Below, piece by piece: positions 1 to 11,179 of a stretch of DNA of 64,000 bases (position 1 is the stretch's first letter; each line of letters begins with the position of its first letter). The notes beneath the pieces were generated by a model. That model saw only the letters and a list, made by a program, of their open reading frames with translations, made no database searches and had not been told where the DNA came from. The position numbers and the translations under genes were made by a program. The DNA is taken from contig NC_087387.1 in the NCBI RefSeq assembly GCF_963675165.1, positions 4,180,990 through 4,244,989 on the forward strand, read 5' to 3'. The stretch is from Halichondria panicea. Taxonomy: Eukaryota; Porifera; Demospongiae; Suberitida; Halichondriidae.

Positions 1-3000
1 TCTAATCTGATTGCAACAAAGTTGTAAACAATAGTTGAGGACAATTCCAGTCTTCCCAGTCTCCATTCCTATAAGCTTGCCTATTATACTCCCTTTGCTG
101 ATGATGGCCCTCCAAACTCTACTAAGAGATGCTGAGAAACTAAACAGTAAGTTTGTACACCACACTCTCTAAGTTCAGTTTTTACTTGTGCATGTACTTC
201 CCGTTTGGAGCAAATAGTAAATTGCAAAAAACCACTTGAGATGAGTGTAACAGTTTACACAAGTAAAGCACAATACTATAGAACAAGGTACCAAGTTTAG
301 ATTTTGGAACAGAAGATTCAGATCTTTATGTGGATATAATTATACACCTAGCTATACCTAGTACAGTATTCAGCATAAACTACTATAGTTGGGTAACCAT
401 GAAAAACTAATCCTTATCAAGAGGAGTTAAGTGGCGTAATATGTTATTGTGGCAGAGAATTGGAGACTGGTTCAGCAGCAGGCTGTTAATTTCTCAGTAA
501 GCAATTTTAAAAATAGCTAGACGAACAGGCAGTTTATGTCGTAATCAAGCTACTCCTACAGCCCAAACTTAGTACTTACAGATAGAGATTTGGCAAAGTT
601 GTGGTTTAGCTGTAAACTGTTACACTTAACCTCAAGTGGTTTTTTATATTTTCCAAAACTTCACATGACATAAATAGATGTATACAAACCATGCAGAGGA
701 GTGTTCTGTTACACACAATAAACAAGCAACAAACTACAATTCTACTTTTAATAGAGACCGGTAAAGGATCACCTCAGCTGCAAATGTGTAGCTATACCTC
801 GAATAAAGGTCGCCTGTAGAGCTAATTACAAAAAGACAGAGTGAAAGACACACTAAATCGACAATAACATTATCAAGCGGAGGCATCCGTGCATGCGTAT
901 AATCATGGCGGTCCTTTCAACATGCATGTGTGCTGACTTGCTAAAATCCATCTTTTAAATTGCCCAAGGGACGAAAACTTTACATTCTCAAAATTTCTGA
1001 CAATGTAATCGTTGAACTGCAATGCATGCGCAATCCATATTGCTTTGCTGAAAATCAGCAATAATTTTATTAATAAACTGCTCAAGACAATGGCCACTGC
1101 AAAGAAAACGAAGAAAGAGCTCACAAGACTCGGAGAGATAAAAGACCATTTTAGCTAGCAGCTTCCCTTCTGGCCACAGTAATATCATAATACATGTATA
1201 AAAGTGTCTTCGTTAATGATATTCATAATCAATTCATGACATCCGTTAATCCGGAAATTTCATGTATTCGGATGGGGTCTGGTCCGGCTCTATTCGGATT
1301 AGCGAGGTTCTACTGTACCCGTAATACAACCAATCACCACTCACACTGTAACGTTTAACACTCAACTTAAAAATAAGATCAAGACAATAGTGCATGAGAG
1401 AATATACGAACATGCAACCAGAAAACATGTGAAAAATTATAATCTAATTCAGAGGGCACAATCTCCTACTGGAAGAGGAACGCCTTCGTTACCAAAAAGG
1501 AGATTTCCCATCCACACAACATAACCGAAGAACTACCAACTACCTATAGCCTAATGAAGAGGTACCATGCATAGTGGAACAAAACGAGGAGAGGAGGAAA
1601 AGCTACAACACATGCATGCACAACTGCCACACATGAAAATCAATACTATATACACACGGCCAAGTCCATCATATATACTGCTCATGCCCGAAACGTTTAT
1701 TATAGCCCCAGCTAATCAACTAGAGCACTTTAAAATGCTAACCCTCGGCCGTTGCATGACATGTATAAATAGATGTATACAAACCATGCAGAGGAGTGTT
1801 CAGTTACAAACTACAATTCTACTTTTAATAAAAGGATCGCCTCATGCAGTTGCAAATGTATAGCTCTACCTCGAATAAAGGTCGCGTGTAGAGCTAGCCA
1901 GTTCAAGCTTCTTAACTTTTGCTCACTTTTGTACAAGTAATAACTTATTTATTATTATTGTGTGGAGGCTATCCATGCTGTAAACGCAGTGCTATATGGC
2001 AGCCAAGTGAGCAGGCTCATGAGTCACCAACAAACAAACCGATGGACTGCTAATATACCCATGGCCGGGTAGTTTGTCATCAAAAGCTCTGCACAAACTC
2101 AAGCTCTGCCATGAGAAAGTCACTTCTACCTAGCTAGCTGCTACCGTAGATACCATGGCAGTGTATCAATAGAAGCAAATAATTATGGCGTACAGGGCAC
2201 ACAGGCAGGGCATATGGCATAAGCAATAGCAATAGCAGAGCATTATGCGGGTGCACAAGTATAATGAAGCAAATGAAAATCATTTTGCTACACCCTCCTA
2301 CATGTAGTAAGCAAACTATAGTCACAACTCAAGAACCACGCACCACGCCACAAACCAAAATCCTGGAAACATGACCAGGAGCCCACAGAGAATCTCCAGT
2401 TGCATTTGCATGAGCAACTGTAACAGTATACACGCAGGTGCACTACCAACTACCTCGCTGCACACCGAGGCATAATAATTAGGGCAGGGCAGGGCGTACG
2501 ATAGGGCAATGGTAGGGGCATAGCAAGCTGGGGATGGTATTTAGTACTGTATCATCTATGCTAAAATGATGTTCAAAATAATTTATACCGGGTCTGTATC
2601 ATAGAAATTGGGTGTGGTTTAACTACCATAAACTCTGCATTCCTCATAAACTCCCTTGCCTTGAGAGCGTACTGTACTACATCTACCCAGCCAAAAAGAA
2701 GCTAGACACTTGTTACCAAGGGCATGCATGACAGAAGGGTGGGGTACAACATGCAGCTATAGGGAATGGTGTGAATTGATCAACTGTGATTATTGCTAAA
2801 AAGATTGCCAAAATAAAAAAAAAGTCCATAATTAACTGCTATATACGCATGCTCTCATTGAAACAGTGCAGCCTTGCAGCTCTTTTCCCACTCTTGCAGC
2901 TAGCGTAGAATCTAGTGCAGAGCTAACTATACTCGCAACAATATTAGACTAAGACAAGTTTTGCAACGCACCATTGCGCATGCGAACAAGGCATAATTAT

Positions 3001-3290
3001 CAGTCCCAAACTTTCTGGCCATACGTCTACCGTACCATCGCGAGAATATCCCCACCCTTAGAAGTTTAAGCTTATTAGGGGACTGGGCGTTTAATCGCGA
3101 ACGGCGAGTTTTCATTCGAATATACGCCCACCCGCGGCCTCAAATCGAGGCTTACACTTTGCTCTATGATAATTCTTTATTAGTATTTTCATTTCAATAC
3201 ATAGTACAGTATGAATATTTCATTGTTAATCTCAGCACTCCGAGAAACATATGCTAACATTAAACAATTTCCCCAGGTATATAATGCTCG
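1..3290. other. Gene-free, repeat-derived stretch
   Basis: No coding exon is recognisable here; the open frames are short and have no family resemblance. Two copies of a dispersed repeat are present at about 650-860 and 1,735-1,910. They share the words AAATAGATGTATACAAACC and TCGAATAAAGGTCGC, and further copies lie near 7.2, 18.8, 21.7, 34.1, 37.1 and 37.9 kb. From about 2,150 onward the sequence is near-identical to 12,265-13,900, so this part belongs to the duplicated ankyrin-exon landscape. If the ankyrin gene continues leftwards, its 3' end must lie outside the window or be unrecognised here. Confidence 0.6.
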
Positions 3291-3447
3291 GCACTAAATC
3301 TCTCTTATGATATGCTTTATGATTGATGGCACTAAGTCTCTCCTATAATGATATGGTAATGATTGAGGGCACTAAATGTCTCCTATATAATAATATAGGA
3401 GGTTCTTAATGACTGAGGGTACTAATACTCTCCTATATTACTTTAGG
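3291..3447. repeat. 48-bp minisatellite array, copy 1
   Basis: Units begin GCACTAA and contain CTCTCCTATAATAATATGG. About three to four units are present with small deletions. The same unit recurs at 4.0, 13.4, 19.1-19.6 and 34.5-35.0 kb. Confidence 0.8.
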
Positions 3448-3563
3448 AAGGACCGTAGATACCATGGCAGTGTATTAATATGTGTGGGAGTGATATACCA
3501 TCATGTGGGAATGAATTAAGTACATAAACTCTATACGTACATGTCAATGGGATATGAACTCAC

Positions 3564-3662
3564 ATTGTCCTGATTGTTGACTTGAGCCCCTATAGAAACC
3601 AGTAGTTCCACAACACTGAGATGACCTTCTTGAGCAGCTACCATGAGAGGAGTGATACCATT
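3564..3662 (-). CDS. Single-ankyrin-repeat exon, type A (leftmost)
   Basis: A 99-bp exon encodes one 33-residue ankyrin repeat. It reads [14 protein letters not shown] at the start and LLVSIGAQVNNQ toward the end, which fits the ankyrin pattern of TPLHxAAxxGH then LLxxGAxVN. A CACAG acceptor and a GTGAGT donor flank it, and both ends are phase 0, so it can be added or skipped without changing the frame. It sits 132 bp upstream of a type B exon on the chromosome and would follow that exon in the transcript. I infer that it belongs to the 2A/death-domain/ankyrin gene starting at 45.9 kb, because every repeat exon between is on the same strand and in the same phase. A separate ankyrin gene is possible. 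Confidence 0.75.
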
Positions 3663-3794
3663 CTGTGAGAAGGGGTATACCAAGATTATCTAAACTACAT
3701 TATCATAAGATTATCACAAATTCTATACGTACTTTATCAGACAGTGTTAAATCTATACGTACATAAATTAATACAGAGTAGGATATGAACCCAC

Positions 3795-3893
3795 CGTGTC
3801 TGGAAGGTCAACAATGGCTCCAGCAGTGATCAAATGGTGAGCGACATTTTTGTGTCCATTGAAGCTCGCTATCCAGAGAGCAGTCCGTCCATT
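3795..3893 (-). CDS. Single-ankyrin-repeat exon, type B
   Basis: A 99-bp, phase 0-0 exon encodes one ankyrin repeat that begins NGRTALWIASFNGH and ends HLITAGAIVDLPDT. The acceptor is ATTAATAG and the donor GTGGGT. B exons differ consistently from A exons: TALW replaces TPLM, and VDLPDT replaces VNNQ. A and B exons usually lie side by side about 130-240 bp apart, so the duplicated unit is an A+B dyad. Confidence 0.75.
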
Positions 3894-4014
3894 CTATTAA
3901 TAGTACGTAAAGTCACGTTTTAACGATCACATATCATTATTTTTGTAACTGACAGACGTGTAACCAATAATTTGTAGACACTGAAATGAAACAAAATTGT
4001 GTCTAGTAGCTAAT

Positions 4015-4150
4015 GAAAGCACCGCAAGCTCTCCTATAATAATATGGACAATGCCTAATGTCTGGGGGCACGAAGTCTCTCCTATAATAATATGGGGTAT
4101 GCTTAATATCTGAGGGCACTAAGTCTCTCCTATAATAACTATAGGAGAGA
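4015..4150. repeat. 48-bp minisatellite array, copy 2
   Basis: About three units of the GCACTAA/GCACGAA repeat end in the palindrome CTCTCCTATAATAACTATAG. The sequence then runs into the Ulp1-like pseudogene, as it also does near 19.6 and 35.0 kb. Confidence 0.75.
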
Positions 4151-4246
4151 ATTTATCCTGTTAGCACTAACAACAATCATTAATAATATGCTTCAAATTT
4201 GTATGGTGAAGAAGGGACAATTAAACTAAACTATCAATGTCAAAAA

Positions 4247-4519
4247 CTAATCAAGGCATAGTTCAAGAGGACGTCTTGCTTTCTTTGTCAGGGCACATGC
4301 AGGGAAAGGTAGAAAACTTTCCTGTGTTAAGCAGCTGAATATATGTCCTCGCATCTTCTTCTGGTTAAACAGCAAACTCGAAGGATCTTCCCCATATAAC
4401 AATGACACACAAAAGGCGATTGCAAAGCACCCACAGTCCCTGCTGCCCTTTTGGCGCTGTACATAATTATGGTCTTTGTACCAGGCATTTTCCATAGAGC
4501 GACAGCATCTGCTCTTTTA
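4247..4519 (-). pseudogene. Ulp1/C48-type cysteine protease remnant, copy 1 (transposon)
   Basis: An 82-codon frame carries QRQKGSRDCGCFAIAF followed by LLYGEDPS. This is the catalytic-cysteine block of Ulp1/C48-like proteases that occur in several eukaryotic DNA transposons. The part that should carry the catalytic His and Asp is absent: at about 4,519 the sequence switches abruptly into another repeat (GGCCGCGTGTTGCTTG), also found at 9.3, 20.7 and 36.1 kb. Here the WY codons before KDHNY are intact, unlike the stop seen in copies 2 and 3. I read it as a truncated transposon gene lying in an intron of the ankyrin array. The host transposon superfamily cannot be named from this fragment. Confidence 0.65.
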
Positions 4520-4841
4520 AGGCCGCGTGTTGCTTGTAAGCCCTGCAGCCAAGTTCAAGCTTCTTAGCTTTTATTTGATGCTTTAACATCAAAATGTGCA
4601 ACAACAAAAACTTGTTGTGTGAAGGCTATCCATGCTGTAAACGAACCACTATGGCATCCAGGTAAGCAGACTCAGACAAATAATATACCTGCTGACCGCG
4701 GCAGGGCCATCTTCTTAAAAGGAATCTATACTCCAAAAGTGCATGGAGCATACTGCCATTGAGGTGTGTGTGTGTGTACAGCTATAATTATGTTTGGTTT
4801 ATTTTGTACAATAATTATAACAATTATTATTATTGCTGTTA

Positions 4842-5265
4842 CAGTTGAACCTCCATTACCGACCACCTCCGAAGAGTAACCACACACGATAAAACGGCCA
4901 AGAGCTCAGGTCCGGATTATGATTGCAATGACTTCAATGTAAAGCAACTTCTCAGGAGCGATCACCTTTCTACTCTGTATAACGAGCAGTTTTATAGTCC
5001 CCCAATCATATAGCAATAATGGAAAATAACCTCCCAGAACGAACAGCTACACCCATAATTAGCAGACAATTATTGCTGAGATGGCATTATTTAGCACAAT
5101 TATGAAAACATAACTGTATATATAACTCGTCCCTACAGCCTTTTCAAAGCTTGTATGAGCTATAGAGAAGCGGTTATTAAATCTCCAAGCTTCATTTGCA
5201 GCAAGAATTGATTCAGAACATACCTCTGTTCCCCAATGGTGTCCGTTTTATGGAGGTTCCACTTT
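4842..5265. mobile_element. Terminal-inverted-repeat element (CAGTTGAACCTCC family)
   Basis: The left end is CAGTTGAACCTCCATTA and the right end is an inverted, slightly diverged version (TGGAGGTTCCACTTT). TA flanks both ends, which fits a Tc1/mariner-type non-autonomous element. Further copies lie at about 9,654-10,041 (right end lost), 21,010-21,440 and 36,421-36,851. No transposase frame is present. Confidence 0.65.
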
Positions 5266-5886
5266 TATGAGCGAAATTACGTTACGAAATGAAGGCACTT
5301 CTACGAAAAATTTTAATTTCGCGCTATACAATATTATCCCAACAAAAAGAGACACATGCATATAATGTTGGCACCGCGGGTGCTGATGTCTCGGTGGATG
5401 TGTCAAAGCTACATAACATAACCTACTAGCTATTGCTAATACCCCACAGATATCATAATGTTCTTACGGTAATTTTGCTGCATAATTATAACCACAGGGA
5501 AACTCGAAGAGTGGGAAATGATTGACCATCCCCTCAGCTACACAGCTAAGATGCTTCATTCATTGTAAAAAGAATGTGTCCAAAAAGTTAAGGGAGTATG
5601 GAATTCCTTCTACAGTAACAAACGAGTTTTTGGCTGACATAATTATTATGCCTCGAGGCATAGCCGCAAGAGGGATACGGTAAAGCTGACTGCAGCGTGT
5701 GACAAATAGTTCGTACATAATTGTGTACATTAATTATAGGCACCGAAAAAATCATGTCTAGTATGAAAAAAGGATAGCTATAATTATAAATGGTTTGTAT
5801 ACTTATTCAGCCACAAAGCGATACCGTAACGATGTACACAAATACTTTTAAGAGCCCTACATACACTGCACAAACCAATTGCCTAC

Positions 5887-5985
5887 TTTATTCTGGCTGT
5901 TGACTTGAGCCCCCACAGAAACCAGTAGTTCCACAACACTGAGATGGCCTTCTTGAGCAGCTACCATGAGAGGAGTGACACCATC
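5887..5985 (-). CDS. Single-ankyrin-repeat exon, type A
   Basis: A 99-bp phase 0-0 exon begins [14 protein letters not shown] and ends GAQVNSQNK. The acceptor is CTCACAG and the donor GTAGGC. It differs from other A exons in its last residues. Its neighbour at 6,363 is a tandem copy. Confidence 0.7.
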
Positions 5986-6362
5986 CTGTGAGAAAAGAAT
6001 ATCACGGACAGTGTTTCACTATAATTATGGTACATGGGTTATGACACATACTGAATTTGAACACAGGGAGTATGGAATTCCTTCTACAGTAACAAACGAG
6101 TTTTTGGCTGACATAATTATTATGCCTCGAGGCATAGCCGCAAGAGGGATATACGGTAAAGCTGACTGCAGCGTGTGACAAATAGTTCGTACATAATTGT
6201 GTACATTAATTATAGGCACCGAAAAAATCATGTCTAGTATGAAAAAAGGATAGCTATAATTATAAATGGTTTGTATACTTATTCAGCCACAAAGCGATAC
6301 CGTAACGATGTACACAAATACTTTTAAGAGCCCTACATACATTGCACAAACCAATTGCCTAC

Positions 6363-6461
6363 TTTATTCTGGCTGTTGACTTGAGCCCCCACAGAAACCA
6401 GTAGTTCCACAACACTGAGATGGCCTTCTTGAGCAGCTACCATGAGAGGAGTGAAACCATC
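6363..6461 (-). CDS. Single-ankyrin-repeat exon, type A (tandem copy)
   Basis: This is the duplicate of the exon at 5,887 and is also 99 bp and phase 0-0. It differs by GTTTC for GTGTC in the first codons, giving DGFTPLM in place of DGVTPLM. It keeps the CTCACAG acceptor and a GTAG-type donor. Confidence 0.7.
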
Positions 6462-6546
6462 CTGTGAGAAAAGAATATCACGGACAGTGTTTCACTATAA
6501 TTATGGTACATGGATATTCAGTTAATATAGGATATGAACCCACCAC

Positions 6547-6642
6547 AGTCTTCGGTAGGTCAACAATGGCTCCAGCAGTGATCAAATGGTGAGCGACATC
6601 TTTGTGTCCATTGAAGCTGGCTGCCCAGAGAGCAGTCTCTCC
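6547..6642 (-). CDS. Single-ankyrin-repeat exon, type B, one codon shorter
   Basis: This exon is 96 bp rather than 99 but still a multiple of three. The N-terminal codons read GETALWAASFNGH in place of NGRTALW. The acceptor is ATTAATAG and the donor GTGGTG. It remains compatible with phase 0 splicing, so a codon loss rather than a disabling frameshift best explains the length. Confidence 0.65.
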
Positions 6643-6659
6643 CTATTAATAATTATAGT

Positions 6660-7790
6660 ACTATATAGTTAACAATCACGCATACCGTACATGTATGAGA
6701 GAGCGAATATTTCGAGGCGCTTAATTTCTGCTATGTTCGAGGGATAGCAATCCTCCACGAAAATTAGGTCCACGAAATACTGACAGACGCGACATCTTTG
6801 CATGACCAAAATAGCTTGAATTTACGCTTTTGGAGACAGTTTTACACAAAAAAATCGTGCTACGTATATATGCATGGTATAATTATCATCCCCACAAAAG
6901 TAAGCAACACAGTCATGCATAATTATGCAGCGTGTGACAATAGTTGTTTGCAGGCACTGCAGTGTTGTCTAATGGTGAACATAATTATGACACCTACTGA
7001 ATTTGAACACAGGTATAGAGCGCTTGTTAAAGTGGACAAAGTCAAATTGTCAGATGCTCCACTGACAATGAGTTTCTATCTTGAGAAGGCCTTTACACAT
7101 GAAAGTATAATAATAGTGAGCAGTAATACAACCCCTGAATAGTGGGCGTGTGCTACGTATGACTCAGTTCTGAACTAGAGCACTGAACTGCTAACCCTCG
7201 GCTGTTGACACGAATAAATAAAACCAGAGGAGTGTTCAGTTATAGAAGCAACAAACTACAATTCTACTTTTGATAGAGATCTACCTCGACAGGGTTTCAT
7301 CTAGGTTTTTGGGGGGGGGAGTTCACCCCCCCCCCTGCTCAAGTACCCTCGCGAAAATAAGCCCATCTTGAATAAACTTAATTTGATTATACGCCCACCC
7401 AGAATAAAGAGTGTGCATGCGCAGTTATAATGCTAAATGCCACATGTTTAGTACATGTTCGCGATACACGCTTAATCCGCGAAAATTTATACCCTCAAAA
7501 TTTACCCGCTATACGGTATACTCATGCATTCATTGTTGTTGTCAATGAAATGTCACACTAATATATACTACACTATATAATTATGACACTATAATTATTA
7601 TATAATGTATTGAAATGAAAATACAATTTAAGGATTGTCATAGAGCTAAGTGTAAGCCTCGATTTGAAGCCGCAGGTGGGCGCATATTTGAGTGAAACTC
7701 ACTGCTAGCGATTTAACGTAAGTCTAAACTTTTTGCAGAAAAGGGTGGGTGTATTTTCGCGAGGGTACGGTACCTATACACTCTAAATGA
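6660..7790. other. Gene-free intronic or intergenic repeats
   Basis: No exon is recognisable. It contains fragments of the dispersed repeat with TATAGAAGCAACAAACTAC (about 7,190-7,290), a G-run directly followed by a C-run near 7,310-7,335, and a sequence ending CCGCTATACGGTATA near 7,500-7,522, which resembles the end of the small TA-flanked elements seen elsewhere. Confidence 0.5.
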
Positions 7791-7798
7791 CTTACATT

Positions 7799-7832
7799 GT
7801 TCTGACTGTTCACTTGAGCCCCCACAGAAACC
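7799..7832 (-). pseudogene. Truncated type A ankyrin exon fragment
   Basis: About 34 bp match the 3' end of A exons (forward TTGAGCCCCCACAGAAACCA). The match stops abruptly at 7,832, where unrelated sequence begins. Too little remains to splice as a repeat. Confidence 0.6.
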
Positions 7833-8019
7833 ATGTGGGGATGAGCGCGCATGCGCATTGCATCCACAGGAATAATTAAAGGGTGTGTCCAAAGAGATCA
7901 AGTTCACAATGGCTACTATAGCTAGCAGTTTTAACAGATCTTTTCTGACTCTTGAAGCTAACAAAAAGCTAGCGCTTTAGTGCAAGGCTAACTCACATGT
8001 GTTGAATAGAAAGTTTGCG

Positions 8020-8290
8020 CGAACAGATGATGCTATGAAAGATTCTGAAGAGACTGCAACAGCCTTCAATGTGAGTCAAACTAGCCATAACTCGAGAAAG
8101 AAGCTTTAGTTTGCTAATCCACGAATCAAAATCCAAGAGAACGTGCATGGCTAGAAGCCTATAGAAACTGTTAGTTTTCGTCGCATTGCAACCGTTGATC
8201 AGTTACAGCTGGAATACACACACATACACAGACACAGACACAGTCAGCTTTACTGTATCCCTCGTGCGGCTACGCCTCAAGGCATAATTA
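8020..8290 (-). repeat. Partial copy of the GCATGCGC/GCATCAGCACC dispersed family
   Basis: The stretch matches the middle of the family seen in full at 24,001-24,543, including the words ATAACTCGAGAA, AATCCACGAAT and AGAAGCCTATAGAAACT. It ends in the diverged terminal words CTACGCCTCAAGGCATAATT. Confidence 0.6.
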
Positions 8291-8299
8291 ATTATTATT

Positions 8300-8585
8300 A
8301 GCCTAGTTTTTAGTTTAAACGTTGTTTTGCAGGGGGGGGGGGGGGTCAAATCAATTTTGCTCAGATAAGCAGAGATAAGTCTCAATGCCCTCGAGAACAA
8401 GCTGCTCATGATATCGAGTCTAGCACAAGAGCAAGACTTTTGATTGTATCTCTGCTTTAGAGCAAAATTGACGAAAATATAATTTAATTCCCCCCCCCCC
8501 CTGAAAATAACGTTTTAAACTACAAAATTGGCGAAAATATAATTTAATTCCCCCCCCCCTGCAAATAACGTTTTAAACTAACAGA
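8300..8585. repeat. Homopolymer-bounded foldback and tandem repeat
   Basis: A run of G at about 8,331-8,345 follows GTTTAAACGTTGTTTTGCA. Two direct repeats at about 8,463-8,580 carry C-runs, each followed by TGAAAATAACGTTTTAAACT or a near copy. The G-run side and the C-run side are inverted copies, so the region can fold back on itself. Confidence 0.6.
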
Positions 8586-8668
8586 CACAAAAAACTAGGA
8601 TTGAAATAGTCTGCAAGAGAGTTTAAGAAAACTTAACATTCTCTCAATAACTATACTATGCACAAACA

Positions 8669-8742
8669 AATTGAGCCCCCTTAGAAACAAGTAGTTCCAC
8701 AACACTGAGATGGTCTTTTTGAGAAGCTATCATAAGAGGGTT
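8669..8742 (-). pseudogene. Degenerate type A ankyrin exon
   Basis: About 74 bp align with the A exon consensus (AGTAGTTCCACAACACTGAG is intact), but both exon ends and splice sites are lost and several codons are changed. It reads as a decayed exon copy. Confidence 0.6.
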
Positions 8743-10389
8743 ATAACTGAATAAAGGACGTAAAATAATTATAGATAACTGCATAATTTTCGAGGCGCTT
8801 AATTTTTGCTGTTTTTAAGGTTTAGCAATCCTAAACGAATACTTCGCTAACGGAAAACGCTCCATTTGATCAAATAGGGTGACATTTATTCAACAAAACG
8901 CTTTTAGAGGCACTAGTTTCATCAAAAATATCGTGCTATATGGTATAGCAGTCTGTCCATACTGCGTATACATATCCCCTGAAGTAAAGACAAACTCAAG
9001 AGAGTCATTGACAGAAAACGAAACAACATTGCATGTGTCTAGTTTGAAAAGGACGGCTATAAATAATCATAACTACAGCACTGAGGTGCTAACCCTCGGC
9101 TGTTTACATGAATAATAAAGATCTATAGTAACCGAAAGAGTGTTAATTATATAATTGCTTGCTAAGCAGCAAGTAACAGAAGCTATAGAGACATGCGGAA
9201 ACTTTTGAGAACAGAGTTTTAGCAGTCATGTATGACTAGGATCACAGCAAAAAAAATCTGGAGTCTTAGCAATATGGCTCCTGTGAGGGAGGCTTATTAA
9301 AGAAGCAACATCACCTCAGCCAAAAAAGTGTCTCAAATTAAGGCCGCGTGTTGCTTGTAAGCCCTGCAGCCAAGTTAAAGCTTCTTAGCTTTTATGTGAT
9401 GCTTTAACATCAAAATGTGCAACAACAAAAACTTGTTGTGTGAAGGCTATCCATGCTGTAAACGAACCACTATGGCATCCAGGTAAGCAGGCTCAGACAA
9501 ATAATATACCTGCTGACCGCGGCAGGGCCAATCTTCTTAAAAGGAATCAATACTCCAAAAGTGCATGGAGCATACTGCCATTGAGGTGTGTGTGTGTGTG
9601 TACAGCTATAATTATGTTTGGTTTATTTTGTACAATAATTATTATTGCTGTTACAGTTGAACCTCCATTACCGACCACCTCCGAAGAGTAACCACACACG
9701 ATAAAACGGCCAAGAGCTCAGGTCCGGATTGAACTACAATGATTGCAATGACTTCAAATGTAAAGCAACTTCTCAGGAGCGATCACCTTTCTACTCCGTA
9801 TAACGAGCAGTTTTATAGTCCCCCAATCATATAGCAATAATGGAAATAACCTCCCAGAACGAACAGCTACACCCATAATTAGCAGACAATTATTGCTGAG
9901 ATGGCATTATTTAGCACAATTGTGAAAACATAGCTGTATATAACTCGTCCCTACAGCCTTTTCAAAGCTTGTATGAGCTATAGAGAAGCGGTTATTAAAT
10001 CTCCAAGTTTCATTTGCAGCAAGAATTGATTCAGAGCATACCGTTTTTTGAGGGCAGGCAGAGCAGTTAACTTAAAAATTAAAACCGGGATAAACTCCCA
10101 CGCACTGGCATGCAAGCTATTGGTGGGTGTGGTTTCCTGGCATAGAAACACGAATATTAAAAGCCACGCTAAGGGTAACGCGAAAATTTTTCGCTACACA
10201 TGCAGTGTGTCACAAATAGTTTGTATATAATAATTATTATAGGCACTGAAAACATCATTACTCTCGGTACTCTGAGAAACATAATGATGCTATACCCTTG
10301 CTAGCTACACGAACCAACAACATATATACCCATTACCGCAACGCTCCTTGGAGGGTGAGCCAGACCATGACTGATGACTGTTAATTATA
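8743..10389. other. Gene-free repeat block
   Basis: No exon is recognisable. About 8,750-9,335 corresponds to 20.06-20.68 and 35.46-36.08 kb. About 9,335-10,045 duplicates 4,519-5,230 and includes a right-truncated copy of the CAGTTGAACCTCC element from 9,654. A GT microsatellite lies at about 9,585-9,602. Confidence 0.55.
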
Positions 10390-10650
10390 GGGTTAGGCAT
10401 CCCCTCTAATTAACTAGAGGAATGCAACCCCGCTGGTTAAATAACAACTAGGCATTTCTAATAATTATAATTATTGCTCCCCTAATTAAGTAATTGGAGG
10501 TAAAGACGTGGCCTAGCCACCAGTCATAGCCCATCGGACGAAAGTCCTACTCCCAAGGAATTGAAGCATGAACACATCAAGTGAGCGCTATGGCACGAAG
10601 TAAAGATACTGGGGAGGATTGACGAATTGTCCAACCCCTGCATTAGCACG
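10390..10650. repeat. Dispersed repeat with GGACGAAAGTCC hairpin
   Basis: The repeat runs from GCAACCCCGCTGGTTAAATA to about GGATTGACGAATTGTC. It recurs at about 17,210-17,460, 25,190-25,435 and 32,440-32,700, and inverted at about 41,560-41,720. It contains a short perfect hairpin, GGAC-GAAA-GTCC, preserved in the plus-strand copies (the 25.2 kb copy has one change). Confidence 0.6.
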
Positions 10651-10652
10651 TT

Positions 10653-11164
10653 GGCAAGCCATGTGGTTCAAAAATAGAAAGCACAAAACGTACTGTTATT
10701 GTGCCTAAAAACGTACGTGTTTTGGCTATAAACGTACGTGTTTTATTATACCGCTACGTCTTCCTGCAACGTAAGGTGTTTTATTATAAACGTACGTGTT
10801 TCAATAAACGTACGTGTTTCAATAAACGTACGTGTCAGGTTATATCTAGCCTCGAATCCAGGCCGATATTTTAATCGGCCTGGTCTCGAGGCTAGGTTAT
10901 ATCTGAAACACCTAGCTAGTGACAGAGTAGCCTCAATTCAAGGCCGCCTGGAATCGAGGCTAGTGACAGAGAGACTTGCACAAAAAGCTAAAATGAAACA
11001 CGTACGTTTATAATGAAACACGTACGTTTATAATAAAACACTTTATGTTGCAGGAAGACGTAGCGGTATAATGAAACACGTACGTTTATAGCCAAAACAC
11101 GTACGTTTTTAGGCACAATAACAGTACGTTTTGTGCTTTCTATTTTTGAACCACACGGCTTGCC
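10653..11164. mobile_element. Foldback element with ACGTACGT-rich inverted arms
   Basis: Two arms of roughly 160-175 bp are inverted copies of each other (about 10,653-10,830 and 10,990-11,164). They begin GGCAAGCCATGTGGTTCAAA and end TTTGAACCACACGGCTTGCC. Both arms repeat AAACGTACGTGTTT several times. The centre carries a second hairpin around AGCCTCGAATCCAGGCCGAT. There is no coding frame. The structure fits a foldback transposon or a long palindrome. Confidence 0.75.
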
Positions 11165-11179
11165 ATAAGCACGCTGCAT

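Larger units (their letters stand above)
2150..3893. repeat. Segmental duplicate of 12,265-13,902
   Basis: The segment matches 12,265-13,902 at an offset of about 10.0-10.1 kb. It includes the same non-coding stretch, the 48-bp minisatellite and the A/B ankyrin exon pair. The 12.3 kb copy has fewer minisatellite units. Part of the same non-coding sequence appears again at about 14.1-15.0 and 28.4-29.2 kb. Confidence 0.8.
5590..6512. repeat. 476-bp tandem duplication carrying type A exons
   Basis: The sequence from about 5,590 is repeated from about 6,066. Both units share GGGAGTATGGAATTCCTTC near the start and the same A-type ankyrin exon near the end (5,887 and 6,363, an offset of 476). This is a local exon duplication independent of the larger segmental ones. 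Confidence 0.85.

Noticed and set aside
10368-10560. CTGATGA at about 10,370 with GAAA inside GGACGAAAGTCC farther on, suggesting a hammerhead ribozyme.
   Set aside because: The GAAA forms its own tetraloop hairpin, the distance to CTGATGA is too long for stem II, and I could not form the three-stem core.
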